Positions 8,279 to 18,117 of a stretch of 64,000 nucleotides of DNA are shown in pieces. A program made the position numbers and the translations under genes. The notes beneath the pieces were generated by a model. That model was not told the origin of the DNA, made no database searches, and saw only the letters and a program-made list of their open reading frames with translations. Position 1 is the first letter of the stretch, and the number at the start of each line of letters is the position of its first letter. Where the stretch lies: assembly GCF_900086645.1 (NCBI RefSeq), contig NZ_LT576451.1, forward strand, positions 2,170,001 through 2,234,000. The letters run 5' to 3'. This stretch comes from Curtobacterium sp. 9128. Its GTDB lineage: Bacteria; Actinomycetota; Actinomycetes; Actinomycetales; Microbacteriaceae.

Positions 8279-9204
8279 GCGGACACCTCCGCGGTGCTGA
8301 GGAGCTCGATCGCGGCCGGCAGGTCCTCGGGGGACTTGATCGCGACCGTCGGGGTGCCGCGCAGGCCGCGCTTGGCGAGTCCGACGAGCGCACCGGCCGG
8401 TGCGAGCTCGATGATGCCGGTGACACCGGCCTGCTGGAAGGACTCCATCACGGAGTCCCAGTGCACGGGGTTCGCGATCTGCTGGACCATCAGGTCGACG
8501 AACTGCCGGCCGTCGTCCACGCGCGAACCGTCGGCGTTCGTCCAGATCGGGAGCGTCGGGTCCACTGCGGTGGTGCCGGCGGCGACGGGGGCCACACGCT
8601 CGACCGCTGGGGCCATGTACCGGGTGTGGAACGCGCCGGCCACGGCGAGGGGGATCACACGGGCCTTCGTCGGCGGGTTCTCGGCGAGTGCCGCGATCGC
8701 TGCGGCAGCGCCGGCGACGACGGTCTGCCCGCCGCCGTTGTGGTTCGCGGGCACGAGGCCGTGCGCCTCGAGGGCCTGGGCGACCTCGTCGGCGTCACCG
8801 CCGAGGACGGCCGCCATCGAGGTCGGCTCGAGCGCTGCGGCGTCGGCCATCGCCCGGCCGCGGGCGGCGACGAGGGAGACGGCGTCGGTCGGCTGCAGGA
8901 TGCCGGCGACGGCAGCGGCGGTGAACTCGCCGACCGAGTGTCCGGCGACGCCTCCGACCAGGGCACGGCGGCCGTCGGCGAGGAGTGCGTCGGCGGTGAT
9001 GATGCCGGCGGCCACGATGAGCGGCTGGGCCAGCGCGGTGTCCTTGATGGTGTCCGCGTCGGACTCGGTGCCGTGCACGGCGAGGTCCACGCCGATCGCT
9101 TCGGACCACTGCCCGACGCGTTCACGAACGGCGGCGTCCTCGAGCCACGGGGCGAGGAAGCCGGGAGTCTGGGAGCCCTGTCCGGGCGCGACGACGACGA
9201 TCAC
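8275..9204 (-). CDS. fabD: Malonyl-CoA:ACP transacylase
   Basis: FabD loads malonyl groups onto ACP. The protein of 309 aa starts VIVVVAPGQGSQTPGF, giving the oxyanion motif GQGSQ, and holds the nucleophile S90 in AGHSVGEFTAA. GTG at 9204 is chosen because homologues begin at this strand and AGGA lies 7-10 bases before it; an in-frame ATG at 9255 would add an unconserved basic tail. It is the first structural gene of the fatty-acid operon, 91 bp downstream of the regulator gene. Confidence 0.95.
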   Translation of the reverse strand: MIVVVAPGQGSQTPGFLAPWLEDAAVRERVGQWSEAIGVDLAVHGTESDADTIKDTALAQPLIVAAGIITADALLADGRRALVGGVAGHSVGEFTAAAVAGILQPTDAVSLVAARGRAMADAAALEPTSMAAVLGGDADEVAQALEAHGLVPANHNGGGQTVVAGAAAAIAALAENPPTKARVIPLAVAGAFHTRYMAPAVERVAPVAAGTTAVDPTLPIWTNADGSRVDDGRQFVDLMVQQIANPVHWDSVMESFQQAGVTGIIELAPAGALVGLAKRGLRGTPTVAIKSPEDLPAAIELLSTAEVSA

Positions 9205-9295
9205 CGGACAATCCTGTCTGCCGCGACGCGTGCGCCCCGTGTGGACTCCCGACACGAATCCGCTCGAGACATTGTGGGACCCCTACGGTCGGAGG

Positions 9296-10522
9296 TCACC
9301 GGCGTCCGATCCGACGTCGACCGGAGGCGGACTCGGACATCGCGCCGAGGATGAGCGCCGACTGCACGATGAGGGCGTCGCGGGCGTGTGTGGCATCCCA
9401 CCCGATGATGTCGGCGACACGACGGAGCCGGTATCGGACGGTGTTCGGGTGCACGAAGAGCTCGCGGGCCGTGGCTTCGAGGGACCGACCGGTGTCGAGG
9501 TAGCACCAGAGCGTCTGGAGCAGTTCGGTGGACTGGTCCTTCAGCGGGACGTAGATGCGCTGGACGAGGGCGGAGCGGGCGAGGGGATCGCCGGCCAGTG
9601 CGCGCTCGGGGAGCAGGTCGTCCGCGAGCGCTGGACGGGGAGCGCCGCGCCAGGCACGCGCGACGGCGAACCCGGCGAGGGCCGCCTTCGCCGAGGTCGA
9701 CGCGTCGACCACCCCGGGGACCTCGTTGCCGAGGACCAGGTGCCCCTCGCCGAACATCGGCTCCAGAGCCTGCGCGATCGCCATGAACGAGACGGGCTCT
9801 TCGCCTTCAGGGACGTCGTCCCGCGGGGTCGAGCGACCGATGACGACCACGAGCCGCGACCCCTGCACGCCGATGAGCACGTCGGCGTCCATGTGGCGGG
9901 CAGCACGGCGGACCTGGTCGACCTCGAGCTGCTTCGGCGCCGTGCCGACGAGCACTGCGACCTCGCCGTGACCGTGCCAGCCGAGCGCCGCGATCCGCGA
10001 CGGCAGTTCGTCGTCGTACTCGCCCGACAGGATCGAGTCGACCACGAGCGCCTCGAGCCGCGCGTCCCAGAGCCCGCGGGCCTCCGCAGCACGCGCGTAC
10101 ACGTCGGCGGCTGCGAACGCGATGTCCCGCGAGTACTTCAGGATCGCCTCCTGCAGCATCTCGTCGTCCTTGGCGCGCTCCTCGACCACGGTCACCACGA
10201 CGCGGATGAGCTGCAGCGTCTGCTGCAGGCTCACCGAGCGGAGGAGTTCCCGCGGCGCGGAGCCGAACACGTCGGCCGCGGCGATCCACGGCGTCGACGC
10301 GCTGCCCTCGAGCCACGAGATGAACGACGTGATGCCGGCCTGCGCCACCATGCCGACCGCGGATCGTCGGCCTGGCGGCATCTCGCTGTACCAGGGGAGC
10401 GTGTCCTCGAGCCGCTTGATCGTGGCGGTCGAGAGTTCGCCCGACACCTGCCGGAGCCAGGAGAGCGCGCGTTCGCGGTCGTTCTCCCGGCCCACGGCAG
10501 GGTCGGTGCGGGGTGTCGTCAC
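9296..10522 (-). CDS. fasR: PucR-type regulator of fatty-acid synthesis (FasR-like)
   Basis: The product is a 408-aa regulator with a GGDEF-like central region and a C-terminal PucR helix-turn-helix. The HTH covers SLEATARELFVHPNTVRYRL (about residues 350-369), followed by RRVADIIGWDA. In Streptomyces coelicolor the equivalent gene next to fabD is the activator FasR, and position and architecture match here. GTG at 10522 lies 8 bp after the aceE stop, so it may be read through from aceE. The long in-frame extension upstream is the antisense of aceE. The symbol rests on synteny and family rather than on an identity measurement. Confidence 0.82.
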   Translation of the reverse strand: MTTPRTDPAVGRENDRERALSWLRQVSGELSTATIKRLEDTLPWYSEMPPGRRSAVGMVAQAGITSFISWLEGSASTPWIAAADVFGSAPRELLRSVSLQQTLQLIRVVVTVVEERAKDDEMLQEAILKYSRDIAFAAADVYARAAEARGLWDARLEALVVDSILSGEYDDELPSRIAALGWHGHGEVAVLVGTAPKQLEVDQVRRAARHMDADVLIGVQGSRLVVVIGRSTPRDDVPEGEEPVSFMAIAQALEPMFGEGHLVLGNEVPGVVDASTSAKAALAGFAVARAWRGAPRPALADDLLPERALAGDPLARSALVQRIYVPLKDQSTELLQTLWCYLDTGRSLEATARELFVHPNTVRYRLRRVADIIGWDATHARDALIVQSALILGAMSESASGRRRIGRR

Positions 10523-10530
10523 CGCCGGTG

Positions 10531-13275
10531 TCAGCTCTCGCCGCCGGCGGAACCGGTCGTGCCGGCGGTCACGTCGTGCAGCCGGTACTTGTCGATCGCC
10601 TGCTGGACGAGCGCCGCGTCGACCTTGCCCTGGCGGGCGAGCTGCTGCAGCGTCCGCACGACGACCGAGGGGCCGTCGATGTGGAAGAAGCGACGGGCGG
10701 CCGGACGGGTGTCCGAGAAGCCGAAGCCGTCGGCGCCGAGGGTGGCGTAGTCGGTCGGCACGAACGGGCGGATCTGCTCCTGGACCTGGTGCATGAAGTC
10801 GCTGACGGCGACGACGGGCCCCTCGGTCGAGAGCAGGCGCTCGGTGACGTACGGCGTGCGCGGCTGCTCGTTCGGGTTGAGGAACGCGTGCTGCTCCGCG
10901 TCGAGGCCGTCGCGGTAGAGCTCGCCCCAGCTCGTGACGCTCCAGACGTCTGCGGAGACGCCCCAGTCCTCGGCGAGGAGCTGCTGTGCCTCGAGGATCC
11001 ACGGCACCGCGACACCGGACGCCAGGAGCTGCGCCTTCGGGCCGTCGTGCTCGCTCGGCTTGAGCAGGTACATGCCCTTGACGATCCCGTCCACGTCGAC
11101 GCCCTCGGGCTCGGCGGGCTGGACGATGGGCTCGTTGTAGACCGTCAGGTAGTACATGACGTTCGGGTCGGCGTGCTTGGGCGAGCCGTCCTCGTTCGTG
11201 CCGTACATGCGGTCGAGGCCGGACTGCACGATGTGCCCGATCTCGTAGCCGTACGCCGGGTCGTAGGACACGACGGCCGGGTTCGTCGCCGCGAGCAGCA
11301 GCGAGTGTCCGTCGGCGTGCTGCAGGCCCTCGCCCGTGAGCGTCGTGCGGCCGGCGGTCGCGCCGATCATGAACCCGCGGGTCATCTGGTCGCCGGCGGC
11401 CCAGATGGCGTCGCCGGTGCGCTGGAAGCCGAACATCGAGTAGAAGACGTAGACCGGGATGAGCGGTTCGCCCTGCGTCGAGTACGAGGTGCCGACCGCG
11501 GTGAAGGCCGCGAGGGCACCGGCTTCGTTGATGCCGACGTGGATGATCTGGCCCTGCGGGCTCTCCTTGTACGCCAGGAGGAGTTCGCGGTCGACGGACG
11601 TGTAGTGCTGCCCGTTCGGGTTGTAGATCTTCGCCGTCGGGAAGTACGCGTCCATGCCGAACGTGCGTGCCTCGTCCGGGATGATCGGGACCACGCGGTC
11701 ACCGAAGTCCGGGGAGCGCAGGAGGTCCTTCAGCAGACGGGCGAACGCCATGGTGGTGGCGATCTCCTGCTTGCCGGAACCCTTCTTGACGACCTGGTAC
11801 TTCGAGTCGTCGGGCAGCGTGATCGACGTGTACTTGGTGCGACGCTCCGGGACGTACCCGCCGAGTGCCTGACGGCGCTCGTGCATGTACTGGATGGCCT
11901 CGTCGTCGTTCCCGGGGTGGTAGTACGGCGGCGTGTAGGGGTTCTCCTCGAGCTGCGCGTCGGAGATCGGGATGCGCATCTCGTCGCGGAACTGCTTGAG
12001 GTTGTCGAGCGTGAGCTTCTTCATCTGGTGGGTCGCGTTGCGGCCCTCGAAGCTCGGTCCGAGGCCGTAGCCCTTGACCGTCTTCGCGAGGATGACGGTC
12101 GGCTGGCCCTTGTGCTCGGTCGCGGCCTTGAACGCCGCGTAGACCTTGCGGTAGTCGTGGCCACCGCGCTTGAGGTTCCAGACCTGGTCGTCGCTGTAGC
12201 CGTCGATGAGCTGCAGCGCCTTGGGGTCGCGCCCGAAGAAGTTCTCGCGGACGTACGCGCCGTTCTCGGCCTTGTACGTCTGGTAGTCACCGTCGGGGGT
12301 GACGTTCATCAGGTTGAGCAGCGCGCCGTCGGTGTCGCGGGCGAGCAGGTCGTCCCACTCGCGGCCCCAGATCACCTTGATGACGTTCCAGCCGGCACCA
12401 CGGAAGTAGCTCTCGAGCTCCTGGATGATCTTGCCGTTGCCGCGGACCGGGCCGTCGAGACGCTGCAGGTTGCAGTTGATCACGAAGTTGAGGTTGTCGA
12501 GCCCGTCGTTCGCCGCGACCTGCAGCTGCCCGCGGGACTCGACCTCGTCCATCTCGCCGTCGCCGAGGAACGCCCAGACCTGCTGGTCGGACGCGTCCTT
12601 GATCCCGCGGTTCGACAGGTACTTGGCTTGCTGCGCCTGGTAGATCGCGTTGATCGGGCCGATGCCCATCGACACGGTCGGGAACTGCCAGAAGTGCGGC
12701 ATGAGGCGCGGGTGCGGGTACGACGACAGTCCGCCGCCCTCGTGCGACTTCTCCTGACGGAACCCGTCGAGCTGGTTCTCGTCGAGGCGGCCTTCCATGT
12801 AGGCACGGGCGTACATGCCGGGGGAGGCGTGGCCCTGGAAGAAGACCTGGTCGCCGCCGGACGCGTGGTCCTGCGCGCGGAAGAAGTGGTTGTAGCCGAC
12901 CTCGTACAGGGCGGCGCTCGACGCGTAGGTCGAGATGTGGCCGCCGACCGAGATGCCGGGGCGCTGCGCGCGGTGCACCGTGATGGCCGCGTTCCAGCGG
13001 ATCCAGCGGCGGTAGCGGCGCTCGAGCTCTTCGTCGCCGGGGAACTCCGGCTCGTTCTCCGGCGCGATCGTGTTGACGTAGTCCGTCGTCGGGACCATCG
13101 GCACGCCGAGGTGCAGTTCCTTGGACCGCTTGAGCAGGCTCAGCATGATCTCGCGCGCACGCTCGTGACCGTGTGCGGCGACCAGTCCGTCGAGGGACTC
13201 ACGCCATTCGGCGGTCTCCTCCGGGTCCTGGTCCGTGCTGCCGTTGCTGTACGGGTCCTGGTCGTTCACCGTCAC
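10531..13275 (-). CDS. aceE: Pyruvate dehydrogenase E1 component, homodimeric
   Basis: AceE decarboxylates pyruvate with thiamine diphosphate and passes the acetyl group to the E2 lipoyl domain. The 914-aa length is that of the single-chain actinobacterial/E. coli E1. The ThDP motif reads [10 protein letters not shown] (about residues 243-252) and continues to [16 protein letters not shown]. The central and C-terminal transketolase-like domains are complete. GTG at 13275 gives [10 protein letters not shown], the usual Microbacteriaceae N-terminus; GTG at 13269 has a better-spaced AAGG. The other pyruvate dehydrogenase genes are not in the window. Confidence 0.96.
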   Translation of the reverse strand: MTVNDQDPYSNGSTDQDPEETAEWRESLDGLVAAHGHERAREIMLSLLKRSKELHLGVPMVPTTDYVNTIAPENEPEFPGDEELERRYRRWIRWNAAITVHRAQRPGISVGGHISTYASSAALYEVGYNHFFRAQDHASGGDQVFFQGHASPGMYARAYMEGRLDENQLDGFRQEKSHEGGGLSSYPHPRLMPHFWQFPTVSMGIGPINAIYQAQQAKYLSNRGIKDASDQQVWAFLGDGEMDEVESRGQLQVAANDGLDNLNFVINCNLQRLDGPVRGNGKIIQELESYFRGAGWNVIKVIWGREWDDLLARDTDGALLNLMNVTPDGDYQTYKAENGAYVRENFFGRDPKALQLIDGYSDDQVWNLKRGGHDYRKVYAAFKAATEHKGQPTVILAKTVKGYGLGPSFEGRNATHQMKKLTLDNLKQFRDEMRIPISDAQLEENPYTPPYYHPGNDDEAIQYMHERRQALGGYVPERRTKYTSITLPDDSKYQVVKKGSGKQEIATTMAFARLLKDLLRSPDFGDRVVPIIPDEARTFGMDAYFPTAKIYNPNGQHYTSVDRELLLAYKESPQGQIIHVGINEAGALAAFTAVGTSYSTQGEPLIPVYVFYSMFGFQRTGDAIWAAGDQMTRGFMIGATAGRTTLTGEGLQHADGHSLLLAATNPAVVSYDPAYGYEIGHIVQSGLDRMYGTNEDGSPKHADPNVMYYLTVYNEPIVQPAEPEGVDVDGIVKGMYLLKPSEHDGPKAQLLASGVAVPWILEAQQLLAEDWGVSADVWSVTSWGELYRDGLDAEQHAFLNPNEQPRTPYVTERLLSTEGPVVAVSDFMHQVQEQIRPFVPTDYATLGADGFGFSDTRPAARRFFHIDGPSVVVRTLQQLARQGKVDAALVQQAIDKYRLHDVTAGTTGSAGGES

Positions 13276-13534
13276 CCTTGACCTCGGTTCGTTCTCGTGG
13301 TGGTGGACATGGTGGCGCACCGGTCGGTCGGGTCACGACCAGCGGTGGGAGCCTCGACCACTCTAGGCCCCAGCACCGACGAGCACCCTGATGGTGACGT
13401 GTGTCCGCACGCTCGTGAACAGGTGCTTGCATTCGCGTGTCGTCGGCGTACGATTGCCGATCGTGCCCGTGCGACCCTGCGCGTGCATGGATCGACGGGC
13501 ACACCCGCAGCCCGAGGAAGAAGTACACGCAACG

Positions 13535-14023
13535 ATGGCACTGGAGATCGGCTCACTCGCGCCGGACTTCGAACTCCCGAACCAGTTCGGAGAGCACGTC
13601 CGCCTCAGCGACTTCCGCGGTTCCCGCCCGGTCGCACTCGTCTTCTTCCCGCTCGCGTTCTCGTCGACCTGCACGAGCGAGCTCTGCGCCCTCCGGGACA
13701 ACGTCGCGATGTTCCAGGACAACCGCGTCGAGCTCATCGGCATCTCGGTCGACTCGAAGGCGACGCTCCGCTCGTTCGCCGACCTCAACGGTTACGACTT
13801 CGAGCTCCTCGCGGACTTCTGGCCGCACGGCGCCGTCTCGAAGGAGTACGGGGTCTTCCTCGAGCACAAGGGCTTCGCGAACCGCGCCACCTTCGTCATC
13901 GACGTCCAGGGCCGGATCCGCGCCTCGATCATCTCCGAGCCCGGCGTCGCCCGCGACGTCACCGAGTACCGCGCGGCGCTCGACCGGCTGGCCGCCTGCA
14001 CGGCGCCCGTCCCGGTCGCCTGA
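13535..14023 (+). CDS. AhpE-type peroxiredoxin
   Basis: The product is a 162-aa thiol peroxidase that reduces hydrogen peroxide and organic peroxides. The peroxidatic cysteine is in FPLAFSSTCTSELCALRD (about residues 37-54), matching the PxxxTxxC-like loop of mycobacterial AhpE. A further Cys four residues on (SELCAL) and one near the C-terminus (LAACTA) may serve in resolution. Start ATG at 13535 follows GAGGAAG. A TACGAT -10 near 13448 would give a leader of about 75 nt. The gene is divergent from aceE. Confidence 0.91.
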   Translation: MALEIGSLAPDFELPNQFGEHVRLSDFRGSRPVALVFFPLAFSSTCTSELCALRDNVAMFQDNRVELIGISVDSKATLRSFADLNGYDFELLADFWPHGAVSKEYGVFLEHKGFANRATFVIDVQGRIRASIISEPGVARDVTEYRAALDRLAACTAPVPVA

Positions 14024-14118
14024 CAGTCGGTCGCCTGACGGGCGGTCCGTCGCACCAACCGTCGACCGGTCGGGTTCCGAACACCTCCTGGGTGCGCACG
14101 CACCGGACTGGAGGCTCG

Positions 14119-15096
14119 GTGCACGCCATCGACACCGCCGCAACACCGCGGGCGGGCACGACCGACGCGTACGCGCCGTTCCCGGTGACGGCTGACGCCG
14201 CCAGGTGGTCGCTCCGCAGGACGGTCGTCCCGACCGTGCACGGTCCCGTCGTGGTGCACGCCCGCAGCGGAGACCGGCCCCTGCTGTTCCTCCACGGGGT
14301 CGCCGGTTCCTGGACCACGTGGACCCCGTTGCTCGAGGCCGCCGACGGCTTCCCGAGCCGCGGGCTGGTCCTCGTCGACCTGCCCGGCTGGGGGTCGTCG
14401 CCCGCACCTTCGACGCCGCTGTCGGTCGATGACGCCGTCGTGGTGCTGACCGCCGTGCTCGATGCGCTCGGCGTCCCGGTCGTCGACGTCGTCGGGCACT
14501 CGATGGGCGCCTTCGTCGGCATGCACCTCGCGGTCGCCGCCCCGGACCGGACCCGTTCGGTGACGCTCGTCTCCGGGACGACGTTCGCCGCGATCGACGC
14601 CGCTCGGCACCCGTTGCGCGGCGTGCTGACCGTTCCCGCGTTCACACTGCTGCGGGCCGGCCTCGCCATCACGCGCGGCGCGGCCGTCCCGATGCTCCGG
14701 GTGCTCGCCGGCATCGGTCTCCTGCGGTTGCTCGCCGCACCCGTCTTCACCCACGTGCGGCGCCTGGACCGGAGCGTGCTCGACGCCTTCGTCGAGGAGC
14801 TCCGGCCTGCGGGCTTCCTCGCCGCCGCACGATCGGGCGCCGCCTACGACACGGACCGCTGGCGGGGGATCCGGTGCCCCGTGACCGCGGTCTCCGGGCG
14901 CGACGACGTCTTCGCCCGCGTCCGGGACCTCGAGGACCTGGCACGCGTGGTGCCGCAGACGCGAACGATGCTCCTGGACGACTGCGGGCACTTCGCCCAC
15001 GTCGAGCACCCGGCAGCGGTGGTGGCCGCGCTCAGTGGTACTGCGGCGGCCAGTGGAACACGGGCGGACGACGTGGGACTTCGCCGACGGTCGTGA
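14119..15096 (+). CDS. Alpha/beta hydrolase
   Basis: The product is a 325-aa alpha/beta hydrolase with a complete apparent triad. The nucleophile elbow is VVGHSMGAF (Ser at about 129), the acid lies in VSGRDDVF and the His in DDCGHFAHVEHP. The oxyanion stretch is LLFLHGVAGSW. A cap region near residues 170-235 is rich in Leu and Arg. GTG at 14119 follows GGAGG; codons before it are an open but unconserved extension. The C-terminal 65 bp overlap the 3' end of the convergent lipoprotein gene at 15032. Substrate is unknown. Confidence 0.85.
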   Translation: MHAIDTAATPRAGTTDAYAPFPVTADAARWSLRRTVVPTVHGPVVVHARSGDRPLLFLHGVAGSWTTWTPLLEAADGFPSRGLVLVDLPGWGSSPAPSTPLSVDDAVVVLTAVLDALGVPVVDVVGHSMGAFVGMHLAVAAPDRTRSVTLVSGTTFAAIDAARHPLRGVLTVPAFTLLRAGLAITRGAAVPMLRVLAGIGLLRLLAAPVFTHVRRLDRSVLDAFVEELRPAGFLAAARSGAAYDTDRWRGIRCPVTAVSGRDDVFARVRDLEDLARVVPQTRTMLLDDCGHFAHVEHPAAVVAALSGTAAASGTRADDVGLRRRS

Positions 15097-15577
15097 CGAC
15101 GAGGTCGACCTCGCCGAGGTCCTCCAGCACGATCGACCGCGGGTTCCCCAGGTACCGGCGGCCGTCGACCCACACGGTCAGGTCCCCGTGCAGACCGCCC
15201 ACACCCCAGGCGCTCAAGGGGACGCCCCACTCGTCGAAGAACTGCCCGAGGGTGAAGTCCTGTCGGACCGGTGACTCGACGTGGACGATGCCCGACGTGT
15301 CGTGCGTGTGGATCTCCGCGGCGAAGTGCCGACGGTCCGAGTGGCCGATGTCCGCGGGGATCACGACCGGTTCGTCTCCGTCGGTGATCGTCACGTGGGT
15401 GTGGATGTGCTCGGCCAGTCGCTGTCCCCACACGTCGTGGAGCCCTGCGGCCTCGGCCCGTGCCGCGAGGTCGGTCGGACGCGGCCACGGCGGACCGTCC
15501 TGCACCGCCGAGCACCCCGCGAGGAGCACCACGAGCGCGGCGGCCGTCAGGGTCGCAGTCGCCGTTGCTCGTCGCAC
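15032..15577 (-). CDS. Putative lipoprotein with HTHDTSG motif
   Basis: The product is a 181-aa exported lipoprotein. A basic start and hydrophobic segment end in the lipobox LLAGC (Cys at about 22). The mature part carries HIHTHVTI (about 59-66) and a second block EIHTHDTSGIVHVESP (about 88-103), followed by FTLGQFFDEWGV. The twin His-Thr-His blocks suggest metal binding, but I know of no assigned function. It begins 18 bp after the tandem hydrolase gene, so it may be the last gene of the carrier-protein operon, and its end overlaps the convergent hydrolase gene by 65 bp. Confidence 0.8.
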   Translation of the reverse strand: MRRATATATLTAAALVVLLAGCSAVQDGPPWPRPTDLAARAEAAGLHDVWGQRLAEHIHTHVTITDGDEPVVIPADIGHSDRRHFAAEIHTHDTSGIVHVESPVRQDFTLGQFFDEWGVPLSAWGVGGLHGDLTVWVDGRRYLGNPRSIVLEDLGEVDLVVTTVGEVPRRPPVFHWPPQYH

Positions 15578-15595
15578 CGTTCCGTGTGTACTCGG

Positions 15596-17176
15596 TCAGA
15601 CGCGCTCCGGCACGAGTGCAGCGACCCGGGATCGGACCTCGGACACCACCGCCCGCCGCATGCCCGGGGAGAACAGCGCGTGGTCCCCGTCGGGCACCGG
15701 CACCAGGCTGACCGAGCCGGGGTGGGGCCCTGGTGCGTACCGCTCGAGCGCCGCGCGGCCACCGAGACGCTCGAACGTCGCGACGTCGACGGGAGCCGCG
15801 ATCACCACCACCTCGGTGCCAGCCGCCACGAGTGGTCGCACGTGCTGCAGGACGCCCCCGGTGCGGCTCCGCTCGACGTGCGCACGGACGACCTGCGGCA
15901 CGACACGGTCGTACCAGGACCGGATCCGCAGCCGGGTGGACGACGGCGACCCCGCGGCCGCCGCGCTGTGGCCACCCGGTGCGGCGGGCCGCCGGCGGAA
16001 GTCGTTCGGGCTGATCTCCACGACCAGCCGTGGGGACAGCGCCGCAGAGCGGCCGGCGAGCCACGCACCGGCACACATACCGACCAGTGCGAGGCGGTCG
16101 CCGTCGACCCCGAGGGCGGACACGACCGCGTCCTGGTCGTCGACCCACGTCTGCGCGAACAGGTGGTTGTGCTCACCGGCGGACACCGTCGTGCTCTCCC
16201 CGGTGCCCCGGCGGTCGACCCGGACGACCCTGGCGCCGTCCTCGGCGAGCGCCCGGGCGAGTGCGACCTGGTAGTCGTTCCCGCCGACCCGGTGCTCGGC
16301 GCCGCCGGTGTGCAGGACGACGACGGGAGCGTCGTCCGGCGCGCCGGCGGGGACCGTCTCCACGGCGAAGAGCGACTCCGGTCCGAGGTGCACGACGTGC
16401 TCCGAGATCCCGGAGTCGAGGTCGAGGACCGCGTCGACACGTGGCGGTCCCGACGCGATCGTCGCCGTGGGAACGTGTTCGTCGACCCATGCGACCACCG
16501 TGTCGACCGCCTGCACCGGCATGCGCGCGTGGATGCTCATCTCGTCGAGCAGCTCTGCGCTCCCAGGTACCTCGACGACCGGAAGACCACCGACCGCTCG
16601 AGGGCCTCGCGCCCCTGGCCGCACCAGCACGAGCGTGGAGCGGGGGTCCCGTTCGACGTGCACGAGCGCGGCGACGGCTGCGGCCTGCGCCGGATCCAGG
16701 TCGATCCCCACGAGGGTCTCGACGCCGTCGACGACACGGGTGGCCTCGATCGTCAGCGTCGCGAGCGCACGCTGTCGACGCAGCCAGGCGCGGCCGGACT
16801 CGGGTGCGTCCCAGAGCACCAGGCCGTCGCCCTCGGTCGCGGCTGCGGAGGCGATGAGTGCGCCTGAGGCGAGTCCGACGAAGACGATCCGCTCGGCCCC
16901 GGCCGTGCGGAGCACGGCCGCCGCGTTGCGAGCGGACCGGACCGGCGCGTCGGGGTCGGCGTCGTCCTCGGAATCGCCACGGCCGGACGGGTCGTAGCGC
17001 ACCGAAGCCACGCCACGAGCCTCCAGGCGGTCCGCCAGCAGGCGGAACGTGCGGTACGCGAGCACGCCCTCCTGTCCGAGCGGTGTGCAGATCACGACCC
17101 CAGCGCGCACCGACGGCGGCGTCTGCACCGCGACCCGGGAAGCCGGGGAACCCGACCACCCGTGCGTGGTGGTCAC
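15596..17176 (-). CDS. Tandem alpha/beta hydrolase, one half with Cys nucleophile
   Basis: The product is a 526-aa protein made of two alpha/beta-hydrolase halves. In the first (about 25-260) the elbow reads GLASG (101-105), with Ala at the nucleophile position, so it looks inactive. In the second (about 265-526) it reads GMCAG (366-370), placing Cys368 as nucleophile. A late PDGDHALFSP block offers the His. The role may be to release or transfer the aminoacyl product from the carrier protein; this is inferred from the operon. GTG at 17176 overlaps the ligase stop by 4 bp (GTGA); the in-frame extension to 17278 is not needed. Cysteine elbows also occur in exosortase-associated hydrolases. Confidence 0.78.
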   Translation of the reverse strand: MTTTHGWSGSPASRVAVQTPPSVRAGVVICTPLGQEGVLAYRTFRLLADRLEARGVASVRYDPSGRGDSEDDADPDAPVRSARNAAAVLRTAGAERIVFVGLASGALIASAAATEGDGLVLWDAPESGRAWLRRQRALATLTIEATRVVDGVETLVGIDLDPAQAAAVAALVHVERDPRSTLVLVRPGARGPRAVGGLPVVEVPGSAELLDEMSIHARMPVQAVDTVVAWVDEHVPTATIASGPPRVDAVLDLDSGISEHVVHLGPESLFAVETVPAGAPDDAPVVVLHTGGAEHRVGGNDYQVALARALAEDGARVVRVDRRGTGESTTVSAGEHNHLFAQTWVDDQDAVVSALGVDGDRLALVGMCAGAWLAGRSAALSPRLVVEISPNDFRRRPAAPGGHSAAAAGSPSSTRLRIRSWYDRVVPQVVRAHVERSRTGGVLQHVRPLVAAGTEVVVIAAPVDVATFERLGGRAALERYAPGPHPGSVSLVPVPDGDHALFSPGMRRAVVSEVRSRVAALVPERV

Positions 17177-18117
17177 AGCGTCAGCGCGCGACGGACAGCC
17201 GCTGGCCATGCGGCGGGGTCGGTGCCGTGCGCGGCGAACAGGGCGATCGTGATGCGCTCCAGGCCGAAGGCCAGGCATGCGCTGTGGGCGACCTCGCCGT
17301 CCTCGGTGCGGAGCCCGAAGGACAGGCCGAAGTGGTCCTCGTGGAGGTTGGCGGAACTGATCGCGGTCGCCTCGCCCGCGTCACCGTAGACCGGCGTGAC
17401 GAACTCGTACTTCAGCGCCTGTTCGACCTGGTTGCGCGCGAGGATCTTGCCCACGCGGCCGAAGAACGGGTCGTTCGCGGGGACCACGTCGATGTCCAGC
17501 CCGAAGCCTTCCAGGAGCGACCGCATCACGGGGATGTGTTCGTCGCGGTGCGCCTTCGCCGATGTGGGTGTGCCGATGTGGACGAACTCGTGCATGTGGA
17601 ACGCCTGCAGCCGCATCGGGTCGAGCGATGGCTCACGCCGGAACGAGTCGCCGACGATGTCGAAGGACCGGCCGGCCTGCTGCACCGTGTCACCGACCAG
17701 GCCGTAGACCGGGTGGCAGACCGCTGGGGCGAGCATCAGGTCCGCCGGCTCCAGGAAGGACTCCCAGCGCTCGCCGCGTTCGCGCGCCGCGAGGAGCTCG
17801 CGGTGCTTGCGGTCGCCGCCGGTGAAGCCGGAGATCGACGCCGCGAGGTCCGGGAACGAGGCGATGTAGTCGGTGCGTTCGAACGCGGCGAGCGGTTCGA
17901 CGGGCGGGAAGCGGAGGACCTCGGAGTCGAGGTCCGCCATCGAGCGGACGGCAGCGGTGTCGACGGCGGTGTACACGCGCTCGAAGACGCCGGTGCGGCC
18001 GTAGAGCCCGGGGGACCCGAGGTCGATGAGGACGCGATCGGCGAGGAGTCGTGCCCGGAGCGCTGCGCGGGCACGGTCGAGCGGCGTCGCGGTCACGGGT
18101 GCTTCGGTGATTGTCAC
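17173..18117 (-). CDS. Amino acid:[carrier protein] ligase (class II aaRS-like)
   Basis: The product is a 314-aa homologue of the class II synthetase catalytic core, like Bradyrhizobium Bll0957 and Agrobacterium Atu2573, which activate glycine or alanine with ATP and load it onto a carrier-protein phosphopantetheine rather than tRNA. Visible motifs are GSPGLYGRTGVFE (about 34-46), EVLRFPPV (66-73), motif 2 SFRREPSLDPMRLQAFHMHE (158-177) and motif 3 AFGLERI (283-289). The three zinc ligands of atypical SerRS-like enzymes are all present: C134, E177 and C281. No tRNA-binding arm exists. GTG at 18117 overlaps the dehydrogenase stop (GTGA). The amino acid used cannot be told from sequence. Confidence 0.9.
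   Translation of the reverse strand: MTITEAPVTATPLDRARAALRARLLADRVLIDLGSPGLYGRTGVFERVYTAVDTAAVRSMADLDSEVLRFPPVEPLAAFERTDYIASFPDLAASISGFTGGDRKHRELLAARERGERWESFLEPADLMLAPAVCHPVYGLVGDTVQQAGRSFDIVGDSFRREPSLDPMRLQAFHMHEFVHIGTPTSAKAHRDEHIPVMRSLLEGFGLDIDVVPANDPFFGRVGKILARNQVEQALKYEFVTPVYGDAGEATAISSANLHEDHFGLSFGLRTEDGEVAHSACLAFGLERITIALFAAHGTDPAAWPAAVRRALTL

Noticed and set aside
10513..13281. A 922-aa open frame on the plus strand opposite aceE, rich in Val, Asp and Arg
   Set aside because: It is antisense to a perfect AceE gene, has the repetitive R/D/V composition of high-GC shadow frames, and shows no domain.
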